Shown here in pieces: positions 54,397-62,306 of a DNA stretch of 64,000 nt. The stretch is from Neobacillus drentensis NBRC 102427. GTDB taxonomy: Bacteria > Bacillota > Bacilli > Bacillales > Cytobacillaceae. Each line of letters starts with the position of its first letter. Within the stretch, counting starts at the first letter, position 1. The position numbers and the translations under genes are program-made. The stretch spans positions 1 to 64,000 of the forward strand of contig NZ_BCUX01000010.1 in NCBI RefSeq assembly GCF_001591445.1. Direction: 5' to 3'. The notes beneath the pieces are model-generated. The model was not told the origin of the DNA. It ran no database searches and was given only the letters and a program-made list of their open reading frames with translations.

Positions 54397-55128
54397 TTAC
54401 TTAGTTTCTACTAAAGCTCCTAAATCCTGCTCACAATACTCTTTCCATAATCCATCCATGTACATACGACGCATTTTTGCTCCCGTACGAACGATTTCTA
54501 AACAGCGTTGTTGCAATTCAGGAGTATCGGCGTGATCAAGTACAATTTTGTAACCGCGCTCACCATGGATTTCATCTGAAACGATGTGTAAATCGAAGAA
54601 TTCAATTTCTTCATCTGTAAACCCATACTTTTCACGAAGAGCTGGCGTTTGTTTACGGTAAATGTCAGGAACTTGTGATTCTAAGCCTACAACTAGAGCT
54701 GCTGTTGCTACGACGAAATTCTCACGCGCTGCAACTGCGAAACACCAGCTTTGAAGACCTAAAGTCGTTGGAGCCATATTGTTAGGGTCGATAATTCTTT
54801 CTGCAGTTGTACCACATGCTTCTGCAAAGCGAATCAATAAATCTGTGTGACGGTCTGCAGCGATTTCTTCTTCATACATATTTTGAAGAGTGAAATCTTT
54901 TGCAGCTGCAAACTTAGGATCTGATGGAGTGTTGTGGTAAATATAAGCTAAGTAATCTGCGAATGGTCCTACATAATGGTAGTGATTTTCAGCCCATCTA
55001 GAAAAGTGTTTTCTTCCAAGTTTGCCCTCTGCCCAAGCTACTGTGAATGGAGCCTTCTGGCTATGGTTACCCTTAATTGCTTCCTCTAATTGTTTGCGAA
55101 ATTCATCTTTAGATAATAATTCTGTCAA
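54397..55128 (-). CDS. haem-oxygenase-like diiron oxygenase (PqqC/CADD/TenA fold)
   Basis: About 243 residues, TTG start behind GAGGAGG. Probable metal ligands in order: Glu in MYEEEIAADRH (86-88) with H94, E150 in VVGLESQVP, and H181, D185 and H188 in FFDLHIVSDEIHGE. This is the E-H-E-H-D-H pattern of haem-oxygenase-like diiron oxidases. Known relatives make p-aminobenzoate, cleave fatty or amino acids, or oxidise PQQ precursors. Electrons could come from the two neighbouring ferredoxins. Two regulon operators lie upstream. Confidence 0.82.
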   Translation of the reverse strand: MTELLSKDEFRKQLEEAIKGNHSQKAPFTVAWAEGKLGRKHFSRWAENHYHYVGPFADYLAYIYHNTPSDPKFAAAKDFTLQNMYEEEIAADRHTDLLIRFAEACGTTAERIIDPNNMAPTTLGLQSWCFAVAARENFVVATAALVVGLESQVPDIYRKQTPALREKYGFTDEEIEFFDLHIVSDEIHGERGYKIVLDHADTPELQQRCLEIVRTGAKMRRMYMDGLWKEYCEQDLGALVETK

Positions 55129-55185
55129 CTGAAACTCCTCCTCTATTTTTATGTAGGTACCCAAGTCGTACTTGGTATTTGATAT

Positions 55186-55198
55186 TTTGTATACCAAA
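55186..55198. promoter_or_regulatory. GntR-type operator, diiron oxygenase proximal
   Basis: TTTGTATACCAAA, 58 bases before the start codon. Nearby TACCCAAGT-CGT-ACTTGGTA (about 55158-55177) is another imperfect dyad. Confidence 0.6.
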
Positions 55199-55268
55199 CT
55201 AGAGTAAAAATAAAAAGATTGTGGATTCTTACTATTACCAGCACCCTTTTATTCGTTTGAAATATCGA

Positions 55269-55280
55269 TTTGGTATACCT
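55269..55280. promoter_or_regulatory. GntR-type operator, diiron oxygenase distal
   Basis: TTTGGTATACCT, with the exact GGTATACC palindrome, about 140 bases before the start codon. Confidence 0.55.
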
Positions 55281-55363
55281 TACGTTTATACTACCAATAT
55301 ATTGTTTATTTGTAAATAGAATTTTTAGAATTTTTTTAAGATTGCAATCGTTTTCTTTCCCTA

Positions 55364-56140
55364 CTAAATTTTTTGATGCACATCCACATTCAAATCTAAT
55401 AATTTAAAAAGTTCATTCGATAGATTATCCAATGCTTCCTCAACGATCTGCTGGCCGATTTCCCAGCTAGCTTTGGTTGCATCCCCGATATTGCCATTTC
55501 TAGTCATTTCTTCATAATAATAAAATCCTTGGATTGCTTTGCCAGGGCGGAGCTGCTTCCATCTTCCCTCTTCTTGAATATCGCCTTTTTCAAGGTTTTC
55601 AAGCCGGACAAGCTGGGGTGCTAAATAAAGTGCCTCGGAAACCTCCCGTTCACAGCTATGGCCGAATAATGGCGAAGTGACATTTTCCTTAATCGCATTT
55701 TTCGCTGATGCCGTTGTTTTAGCATAGTAAATTTCGACATCTAAATCTTTGGTTAGCATCAGTGAAGCCACATTTAGTGTTGATTGGTTACCACCATGTG
55801 AATTTAAAAGTAAAAATTTTTCAATTCCATGGTGTTTCAATGATGATATGACATCCTTTAAAATGGCAATTAACGTTGTGGGCTGCAAGGAAATTGTCCC
55901 TGGAAAATTCAAATGATGTTGGGACACGCCCATATTAATCGTTGGGGTTATTAATGCATATGGAAACATCCGCTTGCCTAACTTCTGAGCCATTTTTTCA
56001 GCTAAGACCGCATCACAGCTTTCCACCATATGGGGACCATGTTGTTCATGAGCTCCAATCGGAATGATAGCCAATTGAACAGTTTTGAGTGCTTCTTCAA
56101 CTTCTTTCCAGGTCATACTGGTTAAATCAAACTCTTCCAT
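55364..56140 (-). CDS. creatininase/MftE family amidohydrolase
   Basis: 258 residues. Metal-site motifs: IGAHEQHGPHM (residues 28-38, Glu32, His37), an Asp in SCDAVLAEKM (43), NSHGGNQSTL (about 113-122) and the Glu in HSCEREVSEALYLAP. The family opens cyclic amides (creatinine), removes formyl groups in some pathways, and in mycofactocin synthesis acts as a peptidase (MftE). AGGTGAG precedes the ATG. Substrate here unknown; its place between the oxygenase and ferredoxin 2 suggests it cleaves an amide formed or exposed by oxidation. Confidence 0.85.
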   Translation of the reverse strand: MEEFDLTSMTWKEVEEALKTVQLAIIPIGAHEQHGPHMVESCDAVLAEKMAQKLGKRMFPYALITPTINMGVSQHHLNFPGTISLQPTTLIAILKDVISSLKHHGIEKFLLLNSHGGNQSTLNVASLMLTKDLDVEIYYAKTTASAKNAIKENVTSPLFGHSCEREVSEALYLAPQLVRLENLEKGDIQEEGRWKQLRPGKAIQGFYYYEEMTRNGNIGDATKASWEIGQQIVEEALDNLSNELFKLLDLNVDVHQKI

Positions 56141-56168
56141 ACCAACTCACCTACTTAACTTCTTTGTA

Positions 56169-56182
56169 TTTTGTATACCATA
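56169..56182. promoter_or_regulatory. GntR-type operator, creatininase gene
   Basis: TTTTGTATACCATA within a wider ATTTT...AAAAT dyad, 28 bases before the creatininase start. Confidence 0.6.
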
Positions 56183-56204
56183 AAATATTAAACAGAAACA
56201 TTTA

Positions 56205-56534
56205 TTAGGATTGAATAGCAGATTGCTTCTTCGGCACCTGGATCGATATATTTTCTTGAGAAATTTCAATATCATCTTTAATCGTTAATTGGCATGTTAA
56301 GCGGTACCCCTCATTAACCTTATCCCCAAGCATTTTTTCTTCTTTCCAATTCGGTGGAGATAATGACTCAGCTCCGTTCACAACGATACAAGTACATTTT
56401 GTACATCGTCCCATGCCGCAGCCATACTTTAATTTTGGTAGTAGACGGGTAGCTGCTAATACTACTAAATTGGCATTTTCTTTTACCTCTTGTTCGATTG
56501 TCGTTCCATCAGCATGAAGGATTACTTTTGGCAT
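56205..56534 (-). CDS. 2Fe-2S ferredoxin (second of two)
   Basis: 109 residues from MPKVILHADG, with AAAGGGG upstream. Cluster ligands C39, C44, C47 and C81 (GCGMGRCTKC and YRLTCQL). Only about a third of positions match ferredoxin 1, so the two are old paralogs that may serve different partners. A partial regulon half-site GTATACAAT lies at 56584. Confidence 0.85.
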   Translation of the reverse strand: MPKVILHADGTTIEQEVKENANLVVLAATRLLPKLKYGCGMGRCTKCTCIVVNGAESLSPPNWKEEKMLGDKVNEGYRLTCQLTIKDDIEISQENISIQVPKKQSAIQS

Positions 56535-56743
56535 ATTGTTTTCCCCTTTCAGTTTATTCGAAAAATTTTGATACTTTTCTGAAGTATACAATCTTTTTGT
56601 TAGAGAAGCAAACTAGAATTTTTGGTTGGATTGAAATTTTTATTGTAAATCGACTAATCTATCAATAGTTGCGGAAATAAATTAAATATTTAGAATATAT
56701 CCTTGAACATTTTCACATCATGATATAAAATACACATAAGTAG

Positions 56744-56757
56744 TTTGGTATACAATA
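56744..56757. promoter_or_regulatory. GntR-type operator, 114-aa gene
   Basis: TTTGGTATACAATA, 20 bases before the start of the 114-aa gene and between it and ferredoxin 2. Confidence 0.6.
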
Positions 56758-56776
56758 TTCTAAAGGAGTGTTCTAC

Positions 56777-57112
56777 ATGGGGAAATATATTGTGTTAACG
56801 AATAAAGATACTTTCCAAACGATTCTTGAAAATGATGGATTAAAACCGATTGAAACCTACCATTTCTATTTCTTTGACAGTTTAAAAGCGAAATACACCA
56901 TTGCCGAAGTTCTTGATGAAACGATTAAAATTCAATTATTCGAAAACTATGAAGGTAAAGAATATGTTAATCAAATTGCTGTAAAGTTTTTTGAAAAGTT
57001 TGATACGATCGAAGCTGCCCGCGAGGAATTAAATGAGATTGTCAAAGCGTCCGGGAACAGTAATGATTCCGTTAACTCCAAATTGGTAAAATCAACTGAG
57101 CTAGCAGTTTAA
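56777..57112 (+). CDS. 111-aa unknown protein of the GntR regulon
   Basis: Start MGKYIVL, behind AAAGGAGT; three more codons are open upstream. Soluble alpha/beta protein with an aromatic cluster (ETYHFYFFDSLKAKYTIAEV) and YEGKEYVNQIAVKFFEKFDT. A flexible Ser/Asn-rich tail begins at about residue 95. I do not recognise the family. Divergent from ferredoxin 2, with a regulon operator in its promoter, so it is a pathway member by context. Confidence 0.7.
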   Translation: MGKYIVLTNKDTFQTILENDGLKPIETYHFYFFDSLKAKYTIAEVLDETIKIQLFENYEGKEYVNQIAVKFFEKFDTIEAAREELNEIVKASGNSNDSVNSKLVKSTELAV

Positions 57113-57148
57113 GTCATTAACGTGCAAAAGATTGCTTCCATAAAGCTA

Positions 57149-57184
57149 AAATCCGGAGAGATACCGCTTTCTCTCCGGATTTTA
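57149..57184 (+). terminator. terminator of the 111-aa gene
   Basis: AAAATCCGGAGAGA pairs with TCTCTCCGGATTTT around a short loop. Confidence 0.85.
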
Positions 57185-57203
57185 TTCTTTAAAATAATAA
57201 AAA

Positions 57204-57226
57204 ACCACCACTTGGTAGTGGTGGGT
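57204..57226 (-). terminator. terminator of the 28-aa micro-ORF
   Basis: On the minus strand CCACCAC-TACCA-GTGGTGG is followed by TTTTTTATT. It lies 12 bases past the micro-ORF stop codon. Confidence 0.7.
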
Positions 57227-57237
57227 GTAATAGAAAA

Positions 57238-57324
57238 CTAAAACTTCAGTGTTTTTCTTAGTGATGCTAATTTTCTCTCAGCTTTTTCTTTAGCACTTTT
57301 AGATCCAAATAGAAAGTTAAACAT
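57238..57324 (-). CDS. 28-aa micro-protein in the GntR regulon
   Basis: ATG frame with GGGGGAA 6 bases upstream. It starts MFNFLFGSKSAKEKAERK and is an amphipathic basic peptide with hydrophobic residues first and Lys/Arg/Glu afterwards. It has its own terminator on one side and a regulon operator (57395) on the other, sharing a divergent promoter region with the permease gene. Could be a regulatory, membrane-attached or scaffold peptide; no family known to me. Confidence 0.5.
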   Translation of the reverse strand: MFNFLFGSKSAKEKAERKLASLRKTLKF

Positions 57325-57394
57325 TTAAGTTCCCCCTATTTAATGAGTTATTTGATACTGTAATTGTATAATGGGTTTAACAATAAAACAAGAT

Positions 57395-57408
57395 TTTTGT
57401 ATACCAAA
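57395..57408. promoter_or_regulatory. GntR-type operator, micro-ORF side
   Basis: TTTTTGTATACCAA, followed by ATACCAAA, so a half-site is doubled. It lies 71 bases before the micro-ORF start. Confidence 0.55.
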
Positions 57409-57467
57409 TACCAAAATAATTCGTGATTTATGGCTAATTCGTGTCTATCCTAGCCATTAATCCGGGG

Positions 57468-57481
57468 TTTGGTATACAACT
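57468..57481. promoter_or_regulatory. GntR-type operator, permease side
   Basis: TTTGGTATACAACT, 22 bases before the permease start; together with the 57395 site it brackets a divergent promoter. Confidence 0.6.
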
Positions 57482-57502
57482 TTACAAGTTAGGGTGGTGG
57501 AT

Positions 57503-58888
57503 ATGCTAAGATATATGCTTTTCTTCGTGATATTATTGTATTTATTAAATGTGCTTTTACCCGTCCTTCATTTAGGGGGAATCATTTCCTGTTTAAGTCT
57601 TGCCATTGTCCTTTTTACCATATTTCAAGCGAAGCGATTTGTTCAAGTTTTAGGGGGTACCTTTTTGCTGCTTGGAGCATTATTACTCTGGACAAGCGGG
57701 GCCTCATGGCATCAGTACATCCTTTCTTTCGGTCCGATGCTGGACTTGCTTACCATGTTTACGTTGATTCCAATTTTAGGGATTCCGATCAAATTAGGCA
57801 ATTATAGCGGGGGAATACAAGCCCTCATTCAAAAAAGGGTAAAAACCTCTGGTCAACTTTATATGATCACTTCCGGCATTTCGTATTTTTTTAGCATTTT
57901 TATGAATCTTGCCACATTACCAATGACCTACTACTCCATTAGACCTGCTTTGGATGTCATTCCCGTTGAAAATAAAGAACGGTTTATGAGCAGGGCAATT
58001 ACACGAGGTTTTGCCATGCCTCTCCTTTGGGCACCTGTTACACCGATTGTTGGGATTGTCATCACGATGACAGGGGTAAGCTGGGTTTCGATTCTTCCCT
58101 ATGTGATTCCTTTAAGCATCATGGGTATGGGGGTGGATTGGTATATTGGTTCTCGAAAGGCAAATGTTATGATCCATAACAAAAAGGGCCTATCTGTCCA
58201 CGAAACGGCTGCCACAATCGAATCAACCGCTCAAATAAACCGTTCCAGTAGAGTCTTCCAAATTTTCCTGGCAATCATCATTTTTAATGTGATTATTTCT
58301 TTAGTAGAAACAAAGTTTCCTTTTCCGTTTTTAATTTTAGTATCATTGCTGGTTATTCCATTTTCGTTTTCATGGTCATTGCTATTAAAACAGGGGAAAG
58401 AGTTCGGTACCCACTTGGTCAAGCATTTTGAAACCTTCTCTGTAAGTATGAAGGATCAATTCTTCATTTATTTATCCGCAGGATTTTTTATTTCAACGAT
58501 TAACGTTTCCCATACGAATGTATGGCTGGATGCTCTGGTAAATAAGTTTATTAGTTTCTCAGGTGTAGAAATCTTCTTGATTCTACTGCCTTTGGTCCCG
58601 TTGGCTCTTGCCTTTTTAGGACTGCACCCGGCAGTTTCACTAGCACTGATGACAGAAGGGTTGAATCCGGAGGTTATTGGGATATCACCACATATTTTGA
58701 CCGTGGCCATGTTAGCCGGAGCGGTTTCAGCTTTTCTAGTAGGTCCATATAATGCAACATTAGGACTGATGTCAAACATCGTCAAAGAAAGTTCCTATAA
58801 AGTATCAAACTGGAACCTTTCGTTCGCCAGCATTTATATCGGCTGTGTCATGGTATATCTATTTATTTTACAATTGATTTTATCCTAA
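57503..58888 (+). CDS. polytopic permease, ion-transporter type, substrate unknown
   Basis: About 461 residues with roughly eleven hydrophobic helices, starting MLRYMLFF behind AGGGTGGTG. Two halves are visible, separated by a hydrophilic segment around residues 215-250 (SRKANVMIHNKKG). Motifs PLLWAPVTPIVGIV and FLGLHPAVSLALMTEGLNPEV fit an ArsB/dicarboxylate-like ion transporter architecture. I cannot name the family with certainty. Likely imports or exports the substrate or a product of Block B. Confidence 0.7.
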   Translation: MLRYMLFFVILLYLLNVLLPVLHLGGIISCLSLAIVLFTIFQAKRFVQVLGGTFLLLGALLLWTSGASWHQYILSFGPMLDLLTMFTLIPILGIPIKLGNYSGGIQALIQKRVKTSGQLYMITSGISYFFSIFMNLATLPMTYYSIRPALDVIPVENKERFMSRAITRGFAMPLLWAPVTPIVGIVITMTGVSWVSILPYVIPLSIMGMGVDWYIGSRKANVMIHNKKGLSVHETAATIESTAQINRSSRVFQIFLAIIIFNVIISLVETKFPFPFLILVSLLVIPFSFSWSLLLKQGKEFGTHLVKHFETFSVSMKDQFFIYLSAGFFISTINVSHTNVWLDALVNKFISFSGVEIFLILLPLVPLALAFLGLHPAVSLALMTEGLNPEVIGISPHILTVAMLAGAVSAFLVGPYNATLGLMSNIVKESSYKVSNWNLSFASIYIGCVMVYLFILQLILS

Positions 58889-58905
58889 TGAAGATTTGCA
58901 TAACA

Positions 58906-58936
58906 AAAGGTGTCAATCATTAGATTGACACCTTTC
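58906..58936. terminator. terminator after the permease
   Basis: AAAGGTGTCAATC pairs with GATTGACACCTTT around ATTA. A near-identical hairpin recurs at 59698. Confidence 0.8.
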
Positions 58937-59017
58937 AGTTTGTCGAGAAGCTTTTGACAGGTCTCTTATATACTTTAAGAACTTTAACAACTTATTAATA
59001 TATTGGCTTTGAACATG

Positions 59018-59153
59018 TCTGTTGATTGGCGCTCCAGGCACTTCGCTTTCCGCGGGCGTGCCGGGGAGCCTCCTCGGCGCTGAAGCTCCTGCGGGGTCTC
59101 CCCTGCCCCGTACTCCCGCAGGAGTCTGCGTGCCTTCCTCGCCAATCAACAGA
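59018..59153. mobile_element. GC-rich MITE-like repeat, copy 2
   Basis: Bounded by TCTGTTGATTGGCG and CGCCAATCAACAGA. The core (CTTCGCTTTCCGCGGGCGTG, CCTCCTCGGCGCTG, CCGCAGGAGTC) is nearly the same as in 54143-54328, but the outer AGGCTGTGTTAAA ends are missing. Confidence 0.65.
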
Positions 59154-59236
59154 GTGTAATATTCATAGAAGACACTCAACTCATAAAAAAATTAGCGATG
59201 AAGTCACGTTTTAAGCCAAAAGAGTCAAGTAAATAC

Positions 59237-59400
59237 GAAGGGTTTATAAAGCCTGTTTCCTTTAAAATATCATTGGCGAGGTCAATAAGAAGGGTTAATA
59301 AAGCCTGTTCCCATTAATAAATCATTGGCGAGGTTGATAAGAAGGGTTTATAAAGCCTATTCCAGTAAAAAAACACTGTCGAGGTCAATAAGAAGGAGTT
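59237..59400. repeat. 52-bp tandem repeat, three copies plus part
   Basis: GAAGGGTTTATAAAGCCT-type words recur at 59237, 59289, 59341 and 59392 (spacing 52, 52, 51), each followed by CATTGGCGAGGT-AATAA or a variant. Different in sequence from the 32261 array but with the same period. No coding frame. Confidence 0.85.
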
Positions 59401-59484
59401 ATTCTGCGATCTGCCAAAATAAAAAGATTGCAATACAAATAGTAGGGAAGGAATGTGGGAATGCTTTAGGTTGTTTTCCCTCCC

Positions 59485-59616
59485 TGTAGATTGGAGCGGA
59501 GGGCACTCGACTCCTGCGGGATAGAGAGGTCACGGGAGACCCCGCAGGCGCCAAAGCGCCGAGGAGGCTCCCGGACCTCCCCGCGGAAAGCGAGTGCCTG
59601 GAGCGGAAATCCACAG
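59485..59616. mobile_element. GC-rich MITE-like repeat, copy 3, inverted
   Basis: The core appears in the opposite orientation (GGAGACCCCGCAGGCGC, GCGCCGAGGAGGCTCC, CCGCGGAAAGCGAGTGCC), bounded by TGTAGATTGGAGCG and GAGCGGAAATCCACA. More diverged than copies 1 and 2. With the tandem array it fills the 845-base gene-free stretch 58889-59733. Confidence 0.6.
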
Positions 59617-59697
59617 GCCCAATAGCAGGTACAATGAATAATTTAATGCTGAGAAATAAAAAATTGTCGTGAAAAATACCCCTCCTCTACAATATGT

Positions 59698-59727
59698 AAA
59701 GGTGTCAATCATTGGATTGACACCTTT
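59698..59727 (-). terminator. terminator of the NAD(P)-binding protein gene
   Basis: AAAGGTGTCAATC pairs with GATTGACACCTTT around ATTG, 6 bases past the stop codon. Confidence 0.8.
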
Positions 59728-59733
59728 TGTAAT

Positions 59734-60438
59734 TTAATAGCTTGTAAGATCATCGCTAGGATTCTCTGCCTGGATCTCTTTGACAATTTCCTTTGCAAAA
59801 TGCCCTAGGCTCCCCTCACTATACGAACGGATTACTTCAGGTGCTAGCGAGGTTAACGCTCTTTTTAAGTATTCTGGTGATAAACTTCTTGACGCAAATT
59901 CAGTCTCTATGGCTATTGCTGTTTTTAAAGCAAAATAAGTTGCTAATTTATTTACCTCGGTTAAACAGTTTTCACGATCTACCTTTACATTTCCAAGCAC
60001 TTCAAAAAGCTCCCTAATATTTAAGGGTAAGTCGGATTCAGAAATAAATAAGCCATTTCCATGATCCAATAAATCTTTCCAATGGCCCATATATTTCACA
60101 CCCTGTATATTTAACTCTGGAAACTTACTTTTTATATCTTTGGTAGGTAGGTTGGTTGCCATATTAATGATTGTTGGTGACTGCTGCGTTTGGTTTTGGG
60201 GCATTAAGGTTGAGATAAATGGTACAACCTCCATTGCTGGCAGTGCTAAAATAAAAACATCGACATTACTTAATTCATTTTCTAGTAACAGAGAACCATT
60301 TGGGAAGGATTCCAGAAAATATTCGGCTTTTGTTTTGACTGGGTGGTAAACCCCGATTGCGATTCCCTTTTTAGCCCAATGAGTCATCAACGCCGTCCCT
60401 AATTTACCTATCCCTGCTAAACCGATCCTTTTGTTCAT
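59734..60438 (-). CDS. NAD(P)-binding dehydrogenase, F420-NADP oxidoreductase/P5C reductase-like
   Basis: About 234 residues. The Rossmann motif IGLAGIGKLGTALMTHWAKKG (residues 4-24) is intact. It is followed by VFILALPAMEVVPF and IINMATNLPTK, as in the F420-dependent NADP reductase and pyrroline-5-carboxylate reductase superfamily. A helical C-terminal half (TEVNKLATYFALKTAIAIETEFASRS spans ~165-190) would form the dimer. Start ATG chosen after AGAGGGG. Its reaction is unknown; reduction or oxidation of an imino or keto intermediate fits the setting. Confidence 0.7.
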   Translation of the reverse strand: MNKRIGLAGIGKLGTALMTHWAKKGIAIGVYHPVKTKAEYFLESFPNGSLLLENELSNVDVFILALPAMEVVPFISTLMPQNQTQQSPTIINMATNLPTKDIKSKFPELNIQGVKYMGHWKDLLDHGNGLFISESDLPLNIRELFEVLGNVKVDRENCLTEVNKLATYFALKTAIAIETEFASRSLSPEYLKRALTSLAPEVIRSYSEGSLGHFAKEIVKEIQAENPSDDLTSY

Positions 60439-60520
60439 CAAGTATCCCCTCTCTTCATTTCAGATTAAGACTTCTTCCTAATCAAATGAATCCCTGTTTT
60501 CGGGTTAAACTACAAATTAT

Positions 60521-60567
60521 AAGGCTATCCCAAAAATCAGTTCGCTGCTGACTTTTGGAATAGCCTA
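60521..60567 (-). terminator. terminator of the 479-aa permease gene
   Basis: AAGGCTATCCCAAAA pairs with TTTTGGAATAGCCT, including the inner CAG/CTG stem; on the minus strand it is followed by an AT-rich tail. Confidence 0.7.
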
Positions 60568-60634
60568 TTTAATAGCAACCTCTAATTTTTCTATCTAATA
60601 TACTTAATAGTTAATATAAAAATTAACTATTACC

Positions 60635-62074
60635 TTACCATATGAAAACTGCCAAGAGAGTTGCAATGAAAAGTCCTGTTATTACTGGGAAGAAGTTCTT
60701 TCGAGCCAAATCTAACGGTGATATTTGTAAGAAGCCTGCAACGGCAACAAGAGATGACCATGCAATCAGCGTACCGCCACCGCTCCAAACTGCACCCATT
60801 TGTCCAATAGCTGCAAGGACGGAAGGATCGATGTGACTTCCAGGTCCAATTGCTCCAGACAAAGCACCCGTTAACGGAAGTCCTGCAAACCCGGAGCCAT
60901 CTAACCCGGTAATGATACCAACGATTAAGATACTAAATGCTGCAATAAATGGGCTGTGTGGAATATAATTTTGACCAGCTTGGATTAAATCAAATAGGAA
61001 TCCCGGCTTCGCTGCATCATCTCCTAACGAGAGGATTGAAGCTGAAAAGTCACCACTTCCCATAAAGAAGTAACCAGCAATCGGAATGACGGGAGCCATA
61101 GCTCTAAAAGCGAAAACAAATCCTTCAGTAATATGCTCACTAATTTTATCGAGTGCATGAATTCGGTTAAAAGCAATGGTTGCTAAAACTAAGAGAATCG
61201 TAGCAACTCCACCAATAAAAGCGGCACCGTCGCCACCCTCAAATCCAGATCCACCGCCAATTTTGGATTGGACCATAAAAATCATTACACCTAACATCGC
61301 TAAAGGTACAATAATCGCAAAGATTTTTCCCCATTTTTCTTTTACCTTGATAACTTCAGCAGTTTCTTCTACTGTAGCAGCAAGTTCTTCGCTAACCTGG
61401 AAGAAGACTTTTTCATTATTAATCTCATTAACAGATCTTTTCGTAATTGCTTTTCGATGTGTGGCATACACAATCGCAAGTGAAGTGATTCCAGTAATAA
61501 GAGAAAGAATGAAGGCTTTATCTGATACTAAGGATTTATCAATTCCTGCGGCTTTTGCACTTAACATTGGGGCAACTTGCATAATATAGTCTGATGAAAG
61601 CGCCATACCTTGTCCCGCAATAACAATAACCATTGCTGAGGTCATGACAGGCAAACCTGCACTTACTGCAGCAGGTACTAACAAAGCACAAATTAATGGA
61701 ACAGCTGGGGTTGGCCAGAAGAAGAGTGAAATCACAAATGTTGTGACCATTAACACTAAGTAAGAAACGTGTCCGTTTACCATAATTCTTTGGATCGGCA
61801 CGACCATCCTTTTATCGGCACCAAGATCTTTTAGGGAATTTAGAAGACCAATCATGATGGAAATGATTAGGAAGATACTAAATAGCTCCTTAGCAGCAAC
61901 GAGGTTTGCGTTAAAGACAGCTTGGAAACCGCCAATCACGCTCCCTTTATAAACGGCTGCCACTATAAAGGTTCCTACAATAAGAGGTAAAACAACACCT
62001 TTTCTAAAAAGCATGATAATAATAACGGCTACAGTGACAACTAGATATACCCAATGAGCTGCTGTTAATTCCAT
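60635..62074 (-). CDS. large polytopic transporter, ion-transporter/GntP-like
   Basis: 479 residues with about twelve hydrophobic helices. Glycine-rich helices (MVIVIAGQGMALSSDYIMQVAP at ~150-171, GLDGSGFAGLPLTGALSGAIGPG near 400) and a central hydrophilic loop (~210-240) fit the IT/GntP type of secondary transporters for organic anions. ACGGAGGGG precedes the ATG. It is divergent from the aspartate-dehydrogenase-like gene, with three regulon sites in the shared 650-base upstream region. Confidence 0.68.
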   Translation of the reverse strand: MELTAAHWVYLVVTVAVIIIMLFRKGVVLPLIVGTFIVAAVYKGSVIGGFQAVFNANLVAAKELFSIFLIISIMIGLLNSLKDLGADKRMVVPIQRIMVNGHVSYLVLMVTTFVISLFFWPTPAVPLICALLVPAAVSAGLPVMTSAMVIVIAGQGMALSSDYIMQVAPMLSAKAAGIDKSLVSDKAFILSLITGITSLAIVYATHRKAITKRSVNEINNEKVFFQVSEELAATVEETAEVIKVKEKWGKIFAIIVPLAMLGVMIFMVQSKIGGGSGFEGGDGAAFIGGVATILLVLATIAFNRIHALDKISEHITEGFVFAFRAMAPVIPIAGYFFMGSGDFSASILSLGDDAAKPGFLFDLIQAGQNYIPHSPFIAAFSILIVGIITGLDGSGFAGLPLTGALSGAIGPGSHIDPSVLAAIGQMGAVWSGGGTLIAWSSLVAVAGFLQISPLDLARKNFFPVITGLFIATLLAVFIW

Positions 62075-62292
62075 ATTTCCCCTCCGTTTGTTTTAAAATA
62101 GTTTAAAACGATTGTAGCAAAAGATTTCCTTTACATATGGGAAAAGATCGTGGGAGAGGAATAATCATTAGAAATTGATTTTTTTCATGGTGTAAATCCT
62201 CTACTTCAGATGTTCTTTTCTTAATTCTTAAATTGATAAACAATGGCAAAATTCATTATAAAATTAAGAAGATTATATTTTGCATACTGTAG

Positions 62293-62306
62293 ATTGTATA
62301 CCATGA
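62293..62306. promoter_or_regulatory. GntR-type operator, 479-aa permease side
   Basis: ATTGTATACCATGA, about 220 bases upstream of the permease. Confidence 0.5.

Noticed and set aside
54397..57324. PQQ or mycofactocin biosynthesis cluster
   Set aside because: PqqC-fold, creatininase-family and small-peptide genes are present, but no radical SAM enzyme, no PqqD/MftB-like chaperone and no PqqB/F or MftF were seen; the peptide lacks the conserved Glu/Tyr or Val-Tyr ends.
59237..59400. CRISPR array
   Set aside because: Only three full units, all similar throughout, with no cas genes.
59399..59712. Open frames over the third GC-rich repeat
   Set aside because: Same reason: by-product of GC-rich palindromes, with no start signals.
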